15,463 nt of DNA from NCBI GenBank assembly GCA_934446135.1, contig CAKSDT010000036.1, positions 1-15,463 on the forward strand. Reading direction: 5' to 3'. Position 1 is the first letter of the stretch, and every line of letters starts with the position of its first letter. Of this stretch, positions 7,065 through 15,024 are shown one piece after another. The position numbers were made by a program, and so were the translations under genes. Origin of the DNA: an uncultured Clostridia bacterium. GTDB lineage: Bacteria; Bacillota; Clostridia; RGIG6154. The notes under the pieces are model-generated. The model was not told where the DNA came from. It ran no database searches and saw only the letters and a program-made list of their open reading frames with translations.

Positions 7065-7934
7065 TCACAGATTAAGTTCATTTTTCAGCAACTCAACCGC
7101 TTCTTTCGAAATTGTACACTCTAACTCGTAAACCGGAATATGAGTGATAATACTATTAAGCACATCCATAATTTTGTCCAAATTATCTTTATCCGGTATT
7201 TTAAAGGTTTCATTAAACAAGCAGAAAAAAGCCGTCTTAACATCTAATCTCTTAATCGAATTAATGGCACCCTGCCGGATGCAAACTATTGCTTTAAGCG
7301 GAACTTTTAAAGGTTCATTAATAGCGGTTTTACCGCTCCATGGAGTCCCGTAAGCAAAAAGACCGTCTTCTGTACTTCTTATTACAGGTGAGTCATCATT
7401 AAAAATAACAACATCGTCACCATATTGTTTTTTCCATAATGAAGTATGAGTTGATTTTCCTGTACCTGATGGAGCGGAAATTAAAATTCCGTTCCCTTTG
7501 TAGGAAAATGCTGATGAATGAAAAACGATTCCGTTATACTGGGGCATTAAAAGTGCAAATGCGTATCCGATTAAATTAAAAAATACCTGTTCCGCTTTAA
7601 CACCACTAAACGGGCAGGTATCGTGAACTTGGATAACTGCCCGTTTATTTTTATAATTTAACATAACCGAAGACAAAACGAAATCATAAGTCCGTTTAAC
7701 ATCGTACGCAGTAACAGTCTCCCCATCAAGTTTCCATTTCCATCCCGAAACCTTATCCGGAAGAAGTCCTGAATCCTCACATATCTCTATCTTGTCATTT
7801 TCATAATATGAAACAGATATGTCAGGCAGACTTTCGCTTTTACTTAAGCACGAGTACTTATACAATCTTTCAGTAATTAACTTTGTTTCAGCACCCTCTA
7901 CTTCAAGAGTAACATCCGCAATACTATATTTCAA
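7065..7934 (-). CDS. HPr kinase-like (HprK-related / tailoring kinase) ATPase
   Basis: 289 residues. A Walker A motif, APSGTGKS, lies at 154-161 in the context FHSSAF...GILISAPSGTGKSTHT. NDD (179-181) and TPWSGK (197-202) follow, then VPLKAIVCI (211-219). This layout is typical of HprK-related proteins found beside PqqD genes: HPr-rel-A systems, ScmC of the SynChlorMet cassette, and the kinases that phosphorylate paeninodin-type lasso peptides. HPr kinase proper is a cytosolic regulator with an N-terminal receiver-like domain absent here. The likely start is TTG 7932-7934, only 2 nt after the stop of the 61-residue peptide gene, with GGGTG upstream. That spacing implies the peptide is its substrate or partner (inference). 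Its stop lies 16 nt before the SLH protein start. Confidence 0.85.
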   Translation of the reverse strand: MKYSIADVTLEVEGAETKLITERLYKYSCLSKSESLPDISVSYYENDKIEICEDSGLLPDKVSGWKWKLDGETVTAYDVKRTYDFVLSSVMLNYKNKRAVIQVHDTCPFSGVKAEQVFFNLIGYAFALLMPQYNGIVFHSSAFSYKGNGILISAPSGTGKSTHTSLWKKQYGDDVVIFNDDSPVIRSTEDGLFAYGTPWSGKTAINEPLKVPLKAIVCIRQGAINSIKRLDVKTAFFCLFNETFKIPDKDNLDKIMDVLNSIITHIPVYELECTISKEAVELLKNELNL

Positions 7935-7936
7935 TA

Positions 7937-8122
7937 TTACGCACCCACATTACTTGTGCTCAATCCGTTAGGAACTTCAAAAGTACCTTCAAGTGCCGAA
8001 TCTTTTGTTAAAACATTCGAACTGCTGCTTCTTCTGTATACTGTTCTAGGTGCAATAGCCGCAATGTTGTCTGATATAACCAATTCAACTACCTCGACAG
8101 CAGGCTTTACGTATTTCTTCAT
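7937..8122 (-). CDS. Candidate modified-peptide (RiPP-like) precursor with YxxP leader
   Basis: 61 residues, no cysteine, no signal peptide. The N-terminus MKKYVKPAVEVVELV has the Y-x-x-P plus spaced hydrophobic pattern of Firmicute lasso-peptide leaders (paeninodin's precursor begins MKKQYSKPSLEVLDV), which PqqD-like proteins bind. The C-terminal half is rich in hydroxyl residues: Thr27, Ser32-35, Thr39, Ser42, Thr47, Ser55, Thr56 and Ser57. This fits a phosphorylation substrate for the adjoining HPr-kinase-like enzyme. No lasso core is evident: a Gly46 start would put Glu at position 4, not 7 to 9. Ribosome binding is weak (AGGGGG, about 12 nt upstream). Short peptides starting MKKYxKP are common in Clostridia, so a plain surface or orphan peptide remains possible. 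Confidence 0.7.
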   Translation of the reverse strand: MKKYVKPAVEVVELVISDNIAAIAPRTVYRRSSSSNVLTKDSALEGTFEVPNGLSTSNVGA

Positions 8123-8193
8123 AATACCAACAATCCCCCTTCACCCATCCCATGACAGGTTAATATATGTTAAAAACTATACGATAATTTCAA

Positions 8194-9183
8194 TTATTCT
8201 GCAAGAGTATAAGTTTTAGCAGATACATAATAAGTATTACCTTTCTTATAATATGCTTTCACATACTTACCGGTTGCAAAATGTGTATCTGAATCATCAA
8301 CAAGTGCAATGGCAGCAGAACCGTCTGTTGCTTTGCCCGAAGCCTGGAATTTAACTAATTTAGACATATCGGTAATATCCGCTTCAACAAATTTATCTGA
8401 AGTCGTATCGGTAATTTCACCTGAAGAAAGAACTATACCGTATTCATCAACATCGCCATTTACTTTGAACAACACAGTGTGTGATTTTGATGCAGAATCA
8501 TAGATATGATCACCAAGGAAGACTGTAGCATAAGACGAACCGGTATCTACAATATAAAGACTGCCGTTTGATGCAACCTTATTGCTATAAACAGTAAGAA
8601 CACCGTTAATAAATACACACTCATCTGTTATATCAATCTTACTGCTCTTATCTTTGCCCTCTTCAACCCAATAAACCTTACCTACATCTGTAACACTTGA
8701 AAGGCTTATCGTTCTTGCAAGATATTTACCTTCAAAATTACTGTTATCATTTGCTTCAACTTTGCCTGTTGCAATAGGCTGAGGGTTTTCAGACTGATCA
8801 GCATCATTATACACATTAACAGTGTAATAGCCCTCGCTGTCCTCACTACCTACAACCTGAGAAGCAGACTCATTCGTTCCTCCAAATTTCATATTTGAAA
8901 TAACCACATCAGACGAATCTGCTATGTATTCAAAGTTTGCAGAATTGTCACTTGCAGTCTTCTGATCGATATAAACGATATCTCCATCACCGTTAGTTGC
9001 ATAATATGTAACCTCACCGGTAACAGATGCTGCCTTGGCAACAACCCTTGTTGCAACTTTACCGTTATCTACAGTATACTGTGTCGAATATGTGTATGTA
9101 GCCGCAAAAGCAGAAACTCCGCTTGTAAGAAGCAAACATACAACCAATGTCAATGTAATAATTGCTTTCATCTTAATTTTCAT
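8194..9183 (-). CDS. Secreted beta-rich protein of unknown function
   Basis: 329 residues with a clear signal peptide (MKIKMKAIITLTLVVCLLL, likely cleavage after SAFA, about residue 28). The mature part is acidic, rich in Ser, Thr, Val, Tyr and Asp, and looks like a beta-sandwich surface protein. The C-terminus (GKYVKAYYKKGNTYYVSAKTY) resembles the last strands of Ig-like or fimbrial domains in clostridial surface proteins. There is no LPXTG, SLH or transmembrane anchor, so it is released or held by other proteins. It is the first gene after a strong promoter, so it may be the most expressed product of the locus. It could be a substrate of the neighbouring signal-peptidase-like protein. I do not recognise a family. 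Confidence 0.85.
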   Translation of the reverse strand: MKIKMKAIITLTLVVCLLLTSGVSAFAATYTYSTQYTVDNGKVATRVVAKAASVTGEVTYYATNGDGDIVYIDQKTASDNSANFEYIADSSDVVISNMKFGGTNESASQVVGSEDSEGYYTVNVYNDADQSENPQPIATGKVEANDNSNFEGKYLARTISLSSVTDVGKVYWVEEGKDKSSKIDITDECVFINGVLTVYSNKVASNGSLYIVDTGSSYATVFLGDHIYDSASKSHTVLFKVNGDVDEYGIVLSSGEITDTTSDKFVEADITDMSKLVKFQASGKATDGSAAIALVDDSDTHFATGKYVKAYYKKGNTYYVSAKTYTLAE

Positions 9184-9234
9184 TACTAATCCCCCACATA
9201 TGAATTTTGCAATTCACACAAATATTCTATTATC

Positions 9235-9263
9235 AGTATAGCACCATATTATCAATAAATCAA
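9235..9263 (-). promoter_or_regulatory. Sigma-A promoter for the secreted protein gene
   Basis: Minus strand: TTGATT (9258-9263), a 17-bp spacer, then TATACT (9235-9240) preceded by TGC (extended -10). The predicted start near 9228 leaves an untranslated leader of about 45 nt. It separates expression of the secreted protein and downstream genes from the PqqD/peptidase pair. Confidence 0.82.
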
Positions 9264-9272
9264 GAGTTTTTT

Positions 9273-9731
9273 TTAATTTTTACAAAAAAAACAAACCATT
9301 CTCATCAATTTAAACATTGGCTTTCTCATCCTCAAAGAAATACACCACAAAAATGAATAAATTTTATATAAAACATTTCCGGATTTAAATTCTTTTCCTT
9401 TTCTTTCAAATGCAACAGCCTTTGCTATAACATCACTTACATTTACACCGTATTCTTTTACTGTTTCATTATCACCGCAAAGTATCAGTTCGCCATTACT
9501 GTGATTAATCTTCAAAATCCGGTGAAAAACATATTTACCTGTTTTTCTTCTGTATAGTATGACATCCCACTTATTAAGTTTCACCGGAGATGACAGTTCC
9601 GCCCTGTCTCTTCCTCCGACAAGAAGCGGATACATACTGTTCCCTGTAACCGTTAATTTTACTGTTTGCCCGCTTTCAATCACAGTTTTAATGACAGGTA
9701 TCATATCCTTGATTTCAAATTCTTTTCTCAT
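9273..9731 (-). CDS. S24/S26 family signal peptidase-like protein
   Basis: 152 residues. The catalytic Ser32 lies in TGNSMYPLL, the usual GxSMxP box. His70 lies in VFHRIL, as in the Ser/His signal peptidases of the archaeal, ER and SipW type rather than the Ser/Lys type. CGDNE (85-89) matches the conserved GDN box. Signal peptidases normally carry an N-terminal membrane helix; here there is none, and only the basic, hydrophobic C-terminus might bind the membrane. The start overlaps the PqqD stop (ATGA), so the pair is translationally coupled. Likely roles are cleaving a leader or signal from a product of this locus. The alternative is a non-secretory S24-like protease; no DNA-binding domain is present. 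Confidence 0.82.
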   Translation of the reverse strand: MRKEFEIKDMIPVIKTVIESGQTVKLTVTGNSMYPLLVGGRDRAELSSPVKLNKWDVILYRRKTGKYVFHRILKINHSNGELILCGDNETVKEYGVNVSDVIAKAVAFERKGKEFKSGNVLYKIYSFLWCISLRMRKPMFKLMRMVCFFCKN

Positions 9732-10000
9732 TTCAAAAGTCCGTTGTCTGTTAAAATTTTAAGAAACTCTTTTATATCATTTAATGCCGTTTCCTTATCA
9801 ATATCATATTCTGAAATCATACATTCAACAAGTTCATCTTCAGTTTTTGATTCAGTCAATTTATTCCACAAAAAGGCACCTGTTTCGTTAAGTGTAACCA
9901 TAACTTTGAAATCAATAACGCCTTTTCCGACCGGAACCACAACAAACTCATCGCCCATTTGTTTAAGTATAAGATTTTCTTTTATTTTCACTGTACTCAC
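9728..10000 (-). CDS. PqqD family protein (peptide-recognition element)
   Basis: 90 residues if it starts at GTG 9998-10000. A second GTG at 9989-9991 would give an 87-residue protein with better spacing to AAGGA. The sequence fits PqqD: VVPVGKGVIDFKVMVTLNET, then GAFLWNKL, then an acidic helical half (TEDELVECMISEYDID, IKEFLKILTDNGLL). PqqD-like domains bind the leader of modified peptides and present it to tailoring enzymes; they also occur in HPr-rel-A and lasso clusters. Here the likely client is the YxxP peptide 1.6 kb downstream (inference). The start overlaps the pseudouridine synthase stop (GTGA) and the end overlaps the peptidase start, so it sits at the seam of the housekeeping run. 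Confidence 0.88.
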   Translation of the reverse strand: MSTVKIKENLILKQMGDEFVVVPVGKGVIDFKVMVTLNETGAFLWNKLTESKTEDELVECMISEYDIDKETALNDIKEFLKILTDNGLLK

Positions 10001-10890
10001 ATCCTTAATTTTTCCAATATCTTCTCAAACTCTTCCGGCAGTTCGGAATAAAATTCCAGATATTCCCCCGTAATCGGATGAACGAATCCAAGCACGCCGG
10101 CATGTAAAACCTGCCCCTTCACTCCAATTTTATTTCTGTCACCGTAAAGTTCATCTCCGAGAAGAGGGTGTCCCAAATAAGACATATGAACCCTTATTTG
10201 ATGCGTTCTTCCCGTTTCGAGCACACATTTCACATAAGAAAAGCCGTTCAATTCCTCCAAAACTTCATAATGAGTAACCGCGTCTTTGCAATTAGACATA
10301 GTCACCGCCATTTTTTTTCGGTTATTCGGATTTCTTCCTATCGGTGCATTAACCGTACCGGTTAAACTTTTAAATCTGCCGTTAACTATACATCTATACA
10401 CCCTTGTCATAGAATGATCTTTAAGTTGCGATGACAAGCCAAGGTGGGTCTTATCATCTTTTGCTATAACCAAAAGTCCCGATGTATCTTTATCAATTCT
10501 GTGAACAATTCCGGGTCTCATAACTGAATTTATTGCAGAAAGTTTGCCCCTGCAATGTGCCATAACCGCATTTACCAAAGTGTTTTCCGGATTTCCCGGA
10601 GCGGGATGAACAACCATTCCTTTAGGTTTGTTTACAACCAAGAGATACCGGTCTTCATACCTTATGTCAAGCGGTATATCCTGAGGTTTTGCATTAAGTT
10701 CAACTATTTTGGGTAATTCATAATTAATTTCATCCTGAATTTTAACTTTCTGAGATGATTTTACTTTTTTACCGTTAACCGAAACCAACTCTTCATCAAA
10801 CATTTTTTTTACGAAAGCACGGCTCTTATTTAATTGTTCGGCAAGGTAGACATCTATTCTGACGCCATCACTCCGGCTTATTATTTTCAA
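9997..10890 (-). CDS. RluD-type 23S rRNA pseudouridine synthase
   Basis: About 297 residues from the preferred TTG start 10888-10890 (GGTG 7 nt upstream); a distant ATG at 10927-10929 would overlap lspA by 62 nt and add residues unlike the family. An S4 RNA-binding domain comes first (RIDVYLAEQL to KKVKSSQKVKI). The RluA-family catalytic domain follows with HRIDKDTSGLLVIAK, whose Asp is the nucleophile, and RTHQIRVHM. It converts uridines of 23S rRNA to pseudouridine. The gene overlaps the end of lspA by 23 nt, the common Firmicute lspA-rluD (ylyB) arrangement. RluD-like specificity is inferred from that context and length. Confidence 0.92.
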   Translation of the reverse strand: MKIISRSDGVRIDVYLAEQLNKSRAFVKKMFDEELVSVNGKKVKSSQKVKIQDEINYELPKIVELNAKPQDIPLDIRYEDRYLLVVNKPKGMVVHPAPGNPENTLVNAVMAHCRGKLSAINSVMRPGIVHRIDKDTSGLLVIAKDDKTHLGLSSQLKDHSMTRVYRCIVNGRFKSLTGTVNAPIGRNPNNRKKMAVTMSNCKDAVTHYEVLEELNGFSYVKCVLETGRTHQIRVHMSYLGHPLLGDELYGDRNKIGVKGQVLHAGVLGFVHPITGEYLEFYSELPEEFEKILEKLRM

Positions 10891-11344
10891 AAAAATCACC
10901 GTCTTTTGTAAACAAAATGAGTATTGCAAAAACAGTTATGCCTACGCATATCACTACATCGGCAAAATTAAATACCGGGAAATCAAAGAAAGAAAATTCG
11001 ATAAAATCAACAACAAACTTTCTGAAAATTTTATCCAATATATTTCCGGCCGCACCGGCTGCAACTGCCGTAAGCAGAATTGAAATGCGTCTATATCCCT
11101 TTCTGTATGCCTTAAAAGAAACATAAACACACATAAAAAATATAACAATTATCAGAGGAAGTATTAACATTGGTATCTTGCTGAAAAGGCCAAATGCAAC
11201 TCCTGTATTTTCGACATATGTAAAATTAAGTAATCCCTTCAAAGCAGTAATGCTTCCCACAGGTTTGATATAAGACACTGCCGCGTACTTTGTCAGTTGA
11301 TCTGCAAGCAGGATTAACAAAAATACAACTCCGTTTATAATCAT
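10868..11344 (-). CDS. lspA: Lipoprotein signal peptidase (signal peptidase II)
   Basis: 158 residues with four hydrophobic segments. It cleaves the signal peptide of diacylglyceryl-modified prolipoproteins in the membrane. The conserved blocks are present: ADQLTK (14-19), ENTGVAFGLF (45-54), GNILDKI (100-106), VVDFIEF (111-117) and FNFADV (125-130). Asp113 and Asp129 are the catalytic pair. It lies 4 nt after divIVA and overlaps rluD. Confidence 0.96.
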   Translation of the reverse strand: MIINGVVFLLILLADQLTKYAAVSYIKPVGSITALKGLLNFTYVENTGVAFGLFSKIPMLILPLIIVIFFMCVYVSFKAYRKGYRRISILLTAVAAGAAGNILDKIFRKFVVDFIEFSFFDFPVFNFADVVICVGITVFAILILFTKDGDFFENNKPE

Positions 11345-11348
11345 ATTC

Positions 11349-11798
11349 CTATTCTTCCGTTTCTATCTCACGAAGTTGTGTTTTATAAAGATCCAAAAGG
11401 TTGTCAAATTTATTTTTAAATGACAAATAAAGACTTTTAATGTTTTCAAGTTCCCTTTTTGAATCTACAACGCTTTTCTCTGCATCAATCATAATTTTTT
11501 CAGCATCCTGTTTAGCCTGCTGAATTATTGTTTCAGCCTTCTCACGGGCGTTATTCTTAACATCCTCTGCTGTATTTTGAGCAAACATAAGAGTGTTTTT
11601 AAGCGCATCTTCCATCGCTTTATAATCCCGCAAAGAATCACTAAGCATAGCAATTTTATCTTTATTTGTTACACTTTCCTTATAAAGTGCTTCATAATCA
11701 GACTGAAGTCTCGAAAGGAATTCATCTACCTCCTGTTTTGAATATCCGTTAAAAGATTTAGAAAATTCAATATTTTGAATATCTACCGGTGTCAGCAT
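11349..11798 (-). CDS. divIVA: DivIVA-family cell division/polarity protein
   Basis: 149 residues. The N-terminal membrane-binding motif is canonical (LTPVDIQNIEFSKSFNGYS, then EVDEFL), followed by a heptad-rich coiled coil of about 110 residues. DivIVA binds negatively curved membrane at septa and poles and recruits division or wall-growth factors. A strong ribosome binding site (AGGAGG) precedes the ATG. It ends the sepF-ylmG-divIVA cluster, as in Bacillus. GpsB is the main alternative, but the context favours DivIVA. Confidence 0.93.
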   Translation of the reverse strand: MLTPVDIQNIEFSKSFNGYSKQEVDEFLSRLQSDYEALYKESVTNKDKIAMLSDSLRDYKAMEDALKNTLMFAQNTAEDVKNNAREKAETIIQQAKQDAEKIMIDAEKSVVDSKRELENIKSLYLSFKNKFDNLLDLYKTQLREIETEE

Positions 11799-11815
11799 AT
11801 TTTTACCTCCTGTTT

Positions 11816-12094
11816 TTATATTACATAAACAAATTTTATCAAAAGCGGTACTATAACATAATCAATAAGGCACCACGCAATAATCGGCGAAAAATCCAGC
11901 ATCGAAGATTTAAACAAAGATATCTGCAAATTTCTCAAAGGTGCAAGGATAGGTTCCGTTATATTGACCAAAAATCTATATACCGGATTATCAGACCTAC
12001 CCGTAAAAATAGAAATGAGTATTCTTGCCCAAATTATATACCCCACAATATCTCCCATCGTTCTTATTGCCCCGGCTACAATTTCTCTTTGCAT
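11816..12094 (-). CDS. YggT/YlmG family membrane protein
   Basis: 92 residues with two hydrophobic helices flanking the conserved loop (YRFLVNITEPILAPLRNL). This is the YggT (YlmG) signature in the sepF neighbourhood of Gram-positives and plastids. It has a role in membrane or division-site organisation but no known catalytic activity. It sits between sepF and divIVA, as in Bacillus subtilis. Confidence 0.92.
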   Translation of the reverse strand: MQREIVAGAIRTMGDIVGYIIWARILISIFTGRSDNPVYRFLVNITEPILAPLRNLQISLFKSSMLDFSPIIAWCLIDYVIVPLLIKFVYVI

Positions 12095-12103
12095 ACATAT
12101 CTC

Positions 12104-12583
12104 CTATTTAAATATATTCTCAAACGAACTTCCGAAAAGCGATTCGGCAGTAACATTCCCAACGGCATGAACTCCTTTAGGCGAGGCAAGATAAATATAA
12201 TTTGCTATCTTTATCAAATCTCCCTCTATAGCATACAAAACTCCACTCAAGCAATCTAACATTCTTGAATATGAATTATCAGAAATTTCAGAAAAATTTA
12301 CAATGACAGGTTTGCCGTTTTTAAGTTCATCGGCAACAAGTTTAATATCATCAAAATGCTTAGGTTTATAAATTGCAACCTGCATACCGGCACTCTGACT
12401 TTGAGGTGCTATATCGAAAATTTTAGTTTTTCTCTGATTGCCCGAATACTGTGTATGCCTCTGCTTTTTTTCAGCCTTGAATTCACGAATATTTTCATCT
12501 TTCGGCTGGTTGTCTTTCTCATCAACTTCATCATCATTAACTTCAAATCCCATATAATTGAAAAATTTGTCTACAATACTCAT
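12104..12583 (-). CDS. sepF: Cell division protein SepF
   Basis: 159 residues. A short amphipathic N-terminus (MSIVDKFFNYMGF) for membrane binding, a charged linker of about 45 residues, then the SepF core: QVAIYKPKHFDDIKLVADEL, KPVIVNFSEI, RMLDCLSGVLYAIEG and IYLASP. SepF anchors FtsZ to the membrane and shapes the septum. It follows the HlyD-like gene by 12 nt and precedes ylmG. Confidence 0.95.
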   Translation of the reverse strand: MSIVDKFFNYMGFEVNDDEVDEKDNQPKDENIREFKAEKKQRHTQYSGNQRKTKIFDIAPQSQSAGMQVAIYKPKHFDDIKLVADELKNGKPVIVNFSEISDNSYSRMLDCLSGVLYAIEGDLIKIANYIYLASPKGVHAVGNVTAESLFGSSFENIFK

Positions 12584-12595
12584 TACATCTATCTC

Positions 12596-13804
12596 CTATT
12601 TAATAATAGCGTTTTCTTTAGCGTCGCCAGACACCACAACTTCATCGTAAAGCATAAGGTTTGGATAATCAATGCTGTTTGTTTCTCTCACCACAACATA
12701 TTTATCATCGCTCGCAAGAATATCAATCTTTCTGAAACGAACCACGCTCTTTTTTACTATATAAACACCGCTTTCACCGTTTATAACTTTCACTGCATCT
12801 TTATTAAACTTAAGCCCCTGTTCCGAATTGAAAATTATATCGGCATTTAGTTTTCTTGTCGTAAACACAGGTGTGCAATTCTCATATCCTCTGAGCACAA
12901 GCAGCACTTTACCGTTTTTAGGCTGAGAAATGCTTACAACATCGGTTTTATAAATCTGATTATCAAAATCCTTAAATCTGAGTTTTATTACAGAACCTGT
13001 TTTAAGGCCCGAAACCTTTTTTTCCGAAATCGGAACCACAAACTTCCATTCATAATTATTGACAAGTTTGATAACTCCATTTTCTTTTTTTGAGTTGTTG
13101 TCAACAGAGATTTTATTAAAATCACTTAAAGACAGTTCATTTACCGAATCAAATGAAAAAACAGTTTCATAGCCATCTTTGCTTTGATAATAAACTCCGC
13201 CCTGCGGGGCGTATATATCCTTCCTATCACCGCTTATCGTATTTTCTATTTCCTGTTTCTCACTTTTCAAATCCGAAATAATTGCATTTACATCCTGAGA
13301 ACTTGACGATATTCTTTCATCAATCATTTCAGCAAGTTTAAGTTCAACATCTGACATTTTGGTTCCATCACCATTGTGAAGCGACTCTATTACAGCAGGG
13401 ATAAGTTCGGAAACCTCAGAATCGGCATTAATCTTTGTTTCGGATGCAGACAGTCTTTCATCACGCAATCTTTCAAGGTTAAGCATTCTCTCGTTCAGAT
13501 TTTTAAGTTTTGCTTGCTTGTCCGCATCAACTTCTGCATCATAGTATGCTGCAATTTTAGTGCCTTTAGACACTCTTTCACCCTCGGAAACATAGTTGTT
13601 AATTATACCGCCTTCTTCATCAAGAAGTACAGTTTCATCTCTCACAGAAATTCCGTCGGCATTAATAACACTTTCTATTTTGCCCTCCGTAACTATCTCT
13701 GTTTTTATATTAACAAACAAAAACACATAAATATTATAAGCAATCAACAAAAATGCACACAGAACACCGACAAGCATCACCAAAGAGCCTGACTGTTTTT
13801 TCAT
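12596..13804 (-). CDS. HlyD-like membrane-anchored adaptor protein
   Basis: 402 residues from ATG 13802-13804 (AGGAG 8 nt upstream; an in-frame TTG lies one codon earlier). One N-terminal transmembrane helix (about 10-32) is followed by a lipoyl-like half motif (GGIINNYVSEGERVSKGTKI), a coiled coil (about 90-190) and the returning half (IYAPQGGVYY). The C-terminal beta-barrel is typical of HlyD or RND membrane-fusion adaptors. No ABC transporter or membrane exporter is next to it. Placement between hfq and sepF, 3 nt after hfq, suggests a role in the envelope or at the division site (inference). Confidence 0.85.
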   Translation of the reverse strand: MKKQSGSLVMLVGVLCAFLLIAYNIYVFLFVNIKTEIVTEGKIESVINADGISVRDETVLLDEEGGIINNYVSEGERVSKGTKIAAYYDAEVDADKQAKLKNLNERMLNLERLRDERLSASETKINADSEVSELIPAVIESLHNGDGTKMSDVELKLAEMIDERISSSSQDVNAIISDLKSEKQEIENTISGDRKDIYAPQGGVYYQSKDGYETVFSFDSVNELSLSDFNKISVDNNSKKENGVIKLVNNYEWKFVVPISEKKVSGLKTGSVIKLRFKDFDNQIYKTDVVSISQPKNGKVLLVLRGYENCTPVFTTRKLNADIIFNSEQGLKFNKDAVKVINGESGVYIVKKSVVRFRKIDILASDDKYVVVRETNSIDYPNLMLYDEVVVSGDAKENAIIK

Positions 13805-13807
13805 CAA

Positions 13808-14047
13808 TTACTCTCCTTTTAAACAAATCTTTTGAAGATCTATTCCGGAGCACGGTGAAATTGTGGAAACCGCATGTTTATACACAAGTTGTTGTTTTCC
13901 TTCACATTCTATTATTATAATGAAACTGTCAAATCCTTTTACAAGACCCTTAAACTGAAATCCGTTTGTCAGATAAATAGTAACCTGAACATTGTTTTTT
14001 CTGACATAGTTTAAAACCTCATCCTGTAAATTAACTTGTTTATTCAT
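13808..14047 (-). CDS. hfq: RNA chaperone Hfq
   Basis: 79 residues with the Sm fold. Gln8 (NLQDEVLN) and the Sm1 block VTIYLTNGFQFKGLVKGFD (22-40) are present, and YKHAVSTI (56-63) is the Sm2 proximal-face motif. Hfq forms a hexamer that binds small RNAs and mRNAs. The gene directly follows miaA, as in most Firmicutes, behind AGGAGG. Confidence 0.97.
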   Translation of the reverse strand: MNKQVNLQDEVLNYVRKNNVQVTIYLTNGFQFKGLVKGFDSFIIIIECEGKQQLVYKHAVSTISPCSGIDLQKICLKGE

Positions 14048-14085
14048 ACAAAATCACCCTCCTGATTATACTCGACTTAATTATA

Positions 14086-15024
14086 CTACAAAATTTCGGA
14101 TATTTCTATAGTTTTTTGAAATAATTTAAAATAATCTTTTTCCAACGGATTAACCCAGACAGTGTCCTTTTCTCTTTTGAACCATGTAATCTGTCTTTTG
14201 GCATATCTTCTTGTCGACTGTTTTATCATATCTGTTAATTCACTGTAAGTTATTTCCCCATTTATAAACATTCTGGTTTCTTTATATCCAATACCCTGCA
14301 TAGCAGTTGAATTTTCGGAAACACCCATGCTTATGAGGCGTTTAACCTCATCAACAAGACCGTTCTCCAGCATAATGTCGACTCTTTTATTAATTCTGTC
14401 ATAAAGAATATCTCTCGGCATATCCATACCGAATTTCAAAATGTTATACTGTCCCTCAATTTCTCTTGATTTTAATTTGTGTTCGGATTTTTTTATTCCT
14501 GTGCATTTGAAAAACTCCAATGCACGAATCACTCTTTTTAAATTATTAGGATGAGTTTCTTCGGCAGATTCCTTATCAACCCGAACAAGCATATTATAAA
14601 CAAACTCATTTCCATTTTTCTCAGCAAGTTCTGAAAGATACTCCCTGTACTTAGTATCGCTTTCCGCTTCAGAAAGAACAATACCGTTTATAATTGTATC
14701 TATATAAAGGCCTGTTCCGCCTGCAAGTACCGGCATCTTACCCCTGCCGTGAATTTCAAGAATTGCCTTTTTCGCATCATCAACATAATCCGCTAAAGAA
14801 TAATTGACTCTCGGATCCCTAAAGTCGATCATATGATGTTTTATGCCGTCCATCTCGGAAACACTCGGTTTTGCACTTCCGATATCCATAAACTTATAAA
14901 TTTGCATAGAATCGGCAGAAACAACTTCTCCGCCAATCCATTTGCACACTTTTATTGCAGCGGCGGTTTTTCCTGATGCAGTGGGTCCGAAAATAACAAT
15001 TAAAGGTATTTTATCTTGCTTCAT
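14086..15024 (-). CDS. miaA: tRNA dimethylallyltransferase MiaA
   Basis: 312 residues. It transfers a dimethylallyl group to N6 of A37 in tRNAs that read UNN codons. The P-loop GPTASGKT (13-20), catalytic DSMQIYK (38-44), AGGTGLYI (101-108) and the family C-terminal block RRYAKRQITWFKRE are all present. The start abuts the mutL TAG stop, a standard mutL-miaA-hfq order. Confidence 0.97.
   Translation of the reverse strand: MKQDKIPLIVIFGPTASGKTAAAIKVCKWIGGEVVSADSMQIYKFMDIGSAKPSVSEMDGIKHHMIDFRDPRVNYSLADYVDDAKKAILEIHGRGKMPVLAGGTGLYIDTIINGIVLSEAESDTKYREYLSELAEKNGNEFVYNMLVRVDKESAEETHPNNLKRVIRALEFFKCTGIKKSEHKLKSREIEGQYNILKFGMDMPRDILYDRINKRVDIMLENGLVDEVKRLISMGVSENSTAMQGIGYKETRMFINGEITYSELTDMIKQSTRRYAKRQITWFKREKDTVWVNPLEKDYFKLFQKTIEISEIL

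Noticed and set aside
7937..8122. Lasso peptide core in the 61-residue peptide
   Set aside because: No Gly followed by Asp or Glu at position 7 to 9 in a plausible core, and no cyclase gene in the window.
14048..14085. Promoter for hfq based on two TATAAT-like boxes between miaA and hfq
   Set aside because: No acceptable -35 element lies 16-18 bp upstream of either box; the boxes may be chance in AT-rich DNA.
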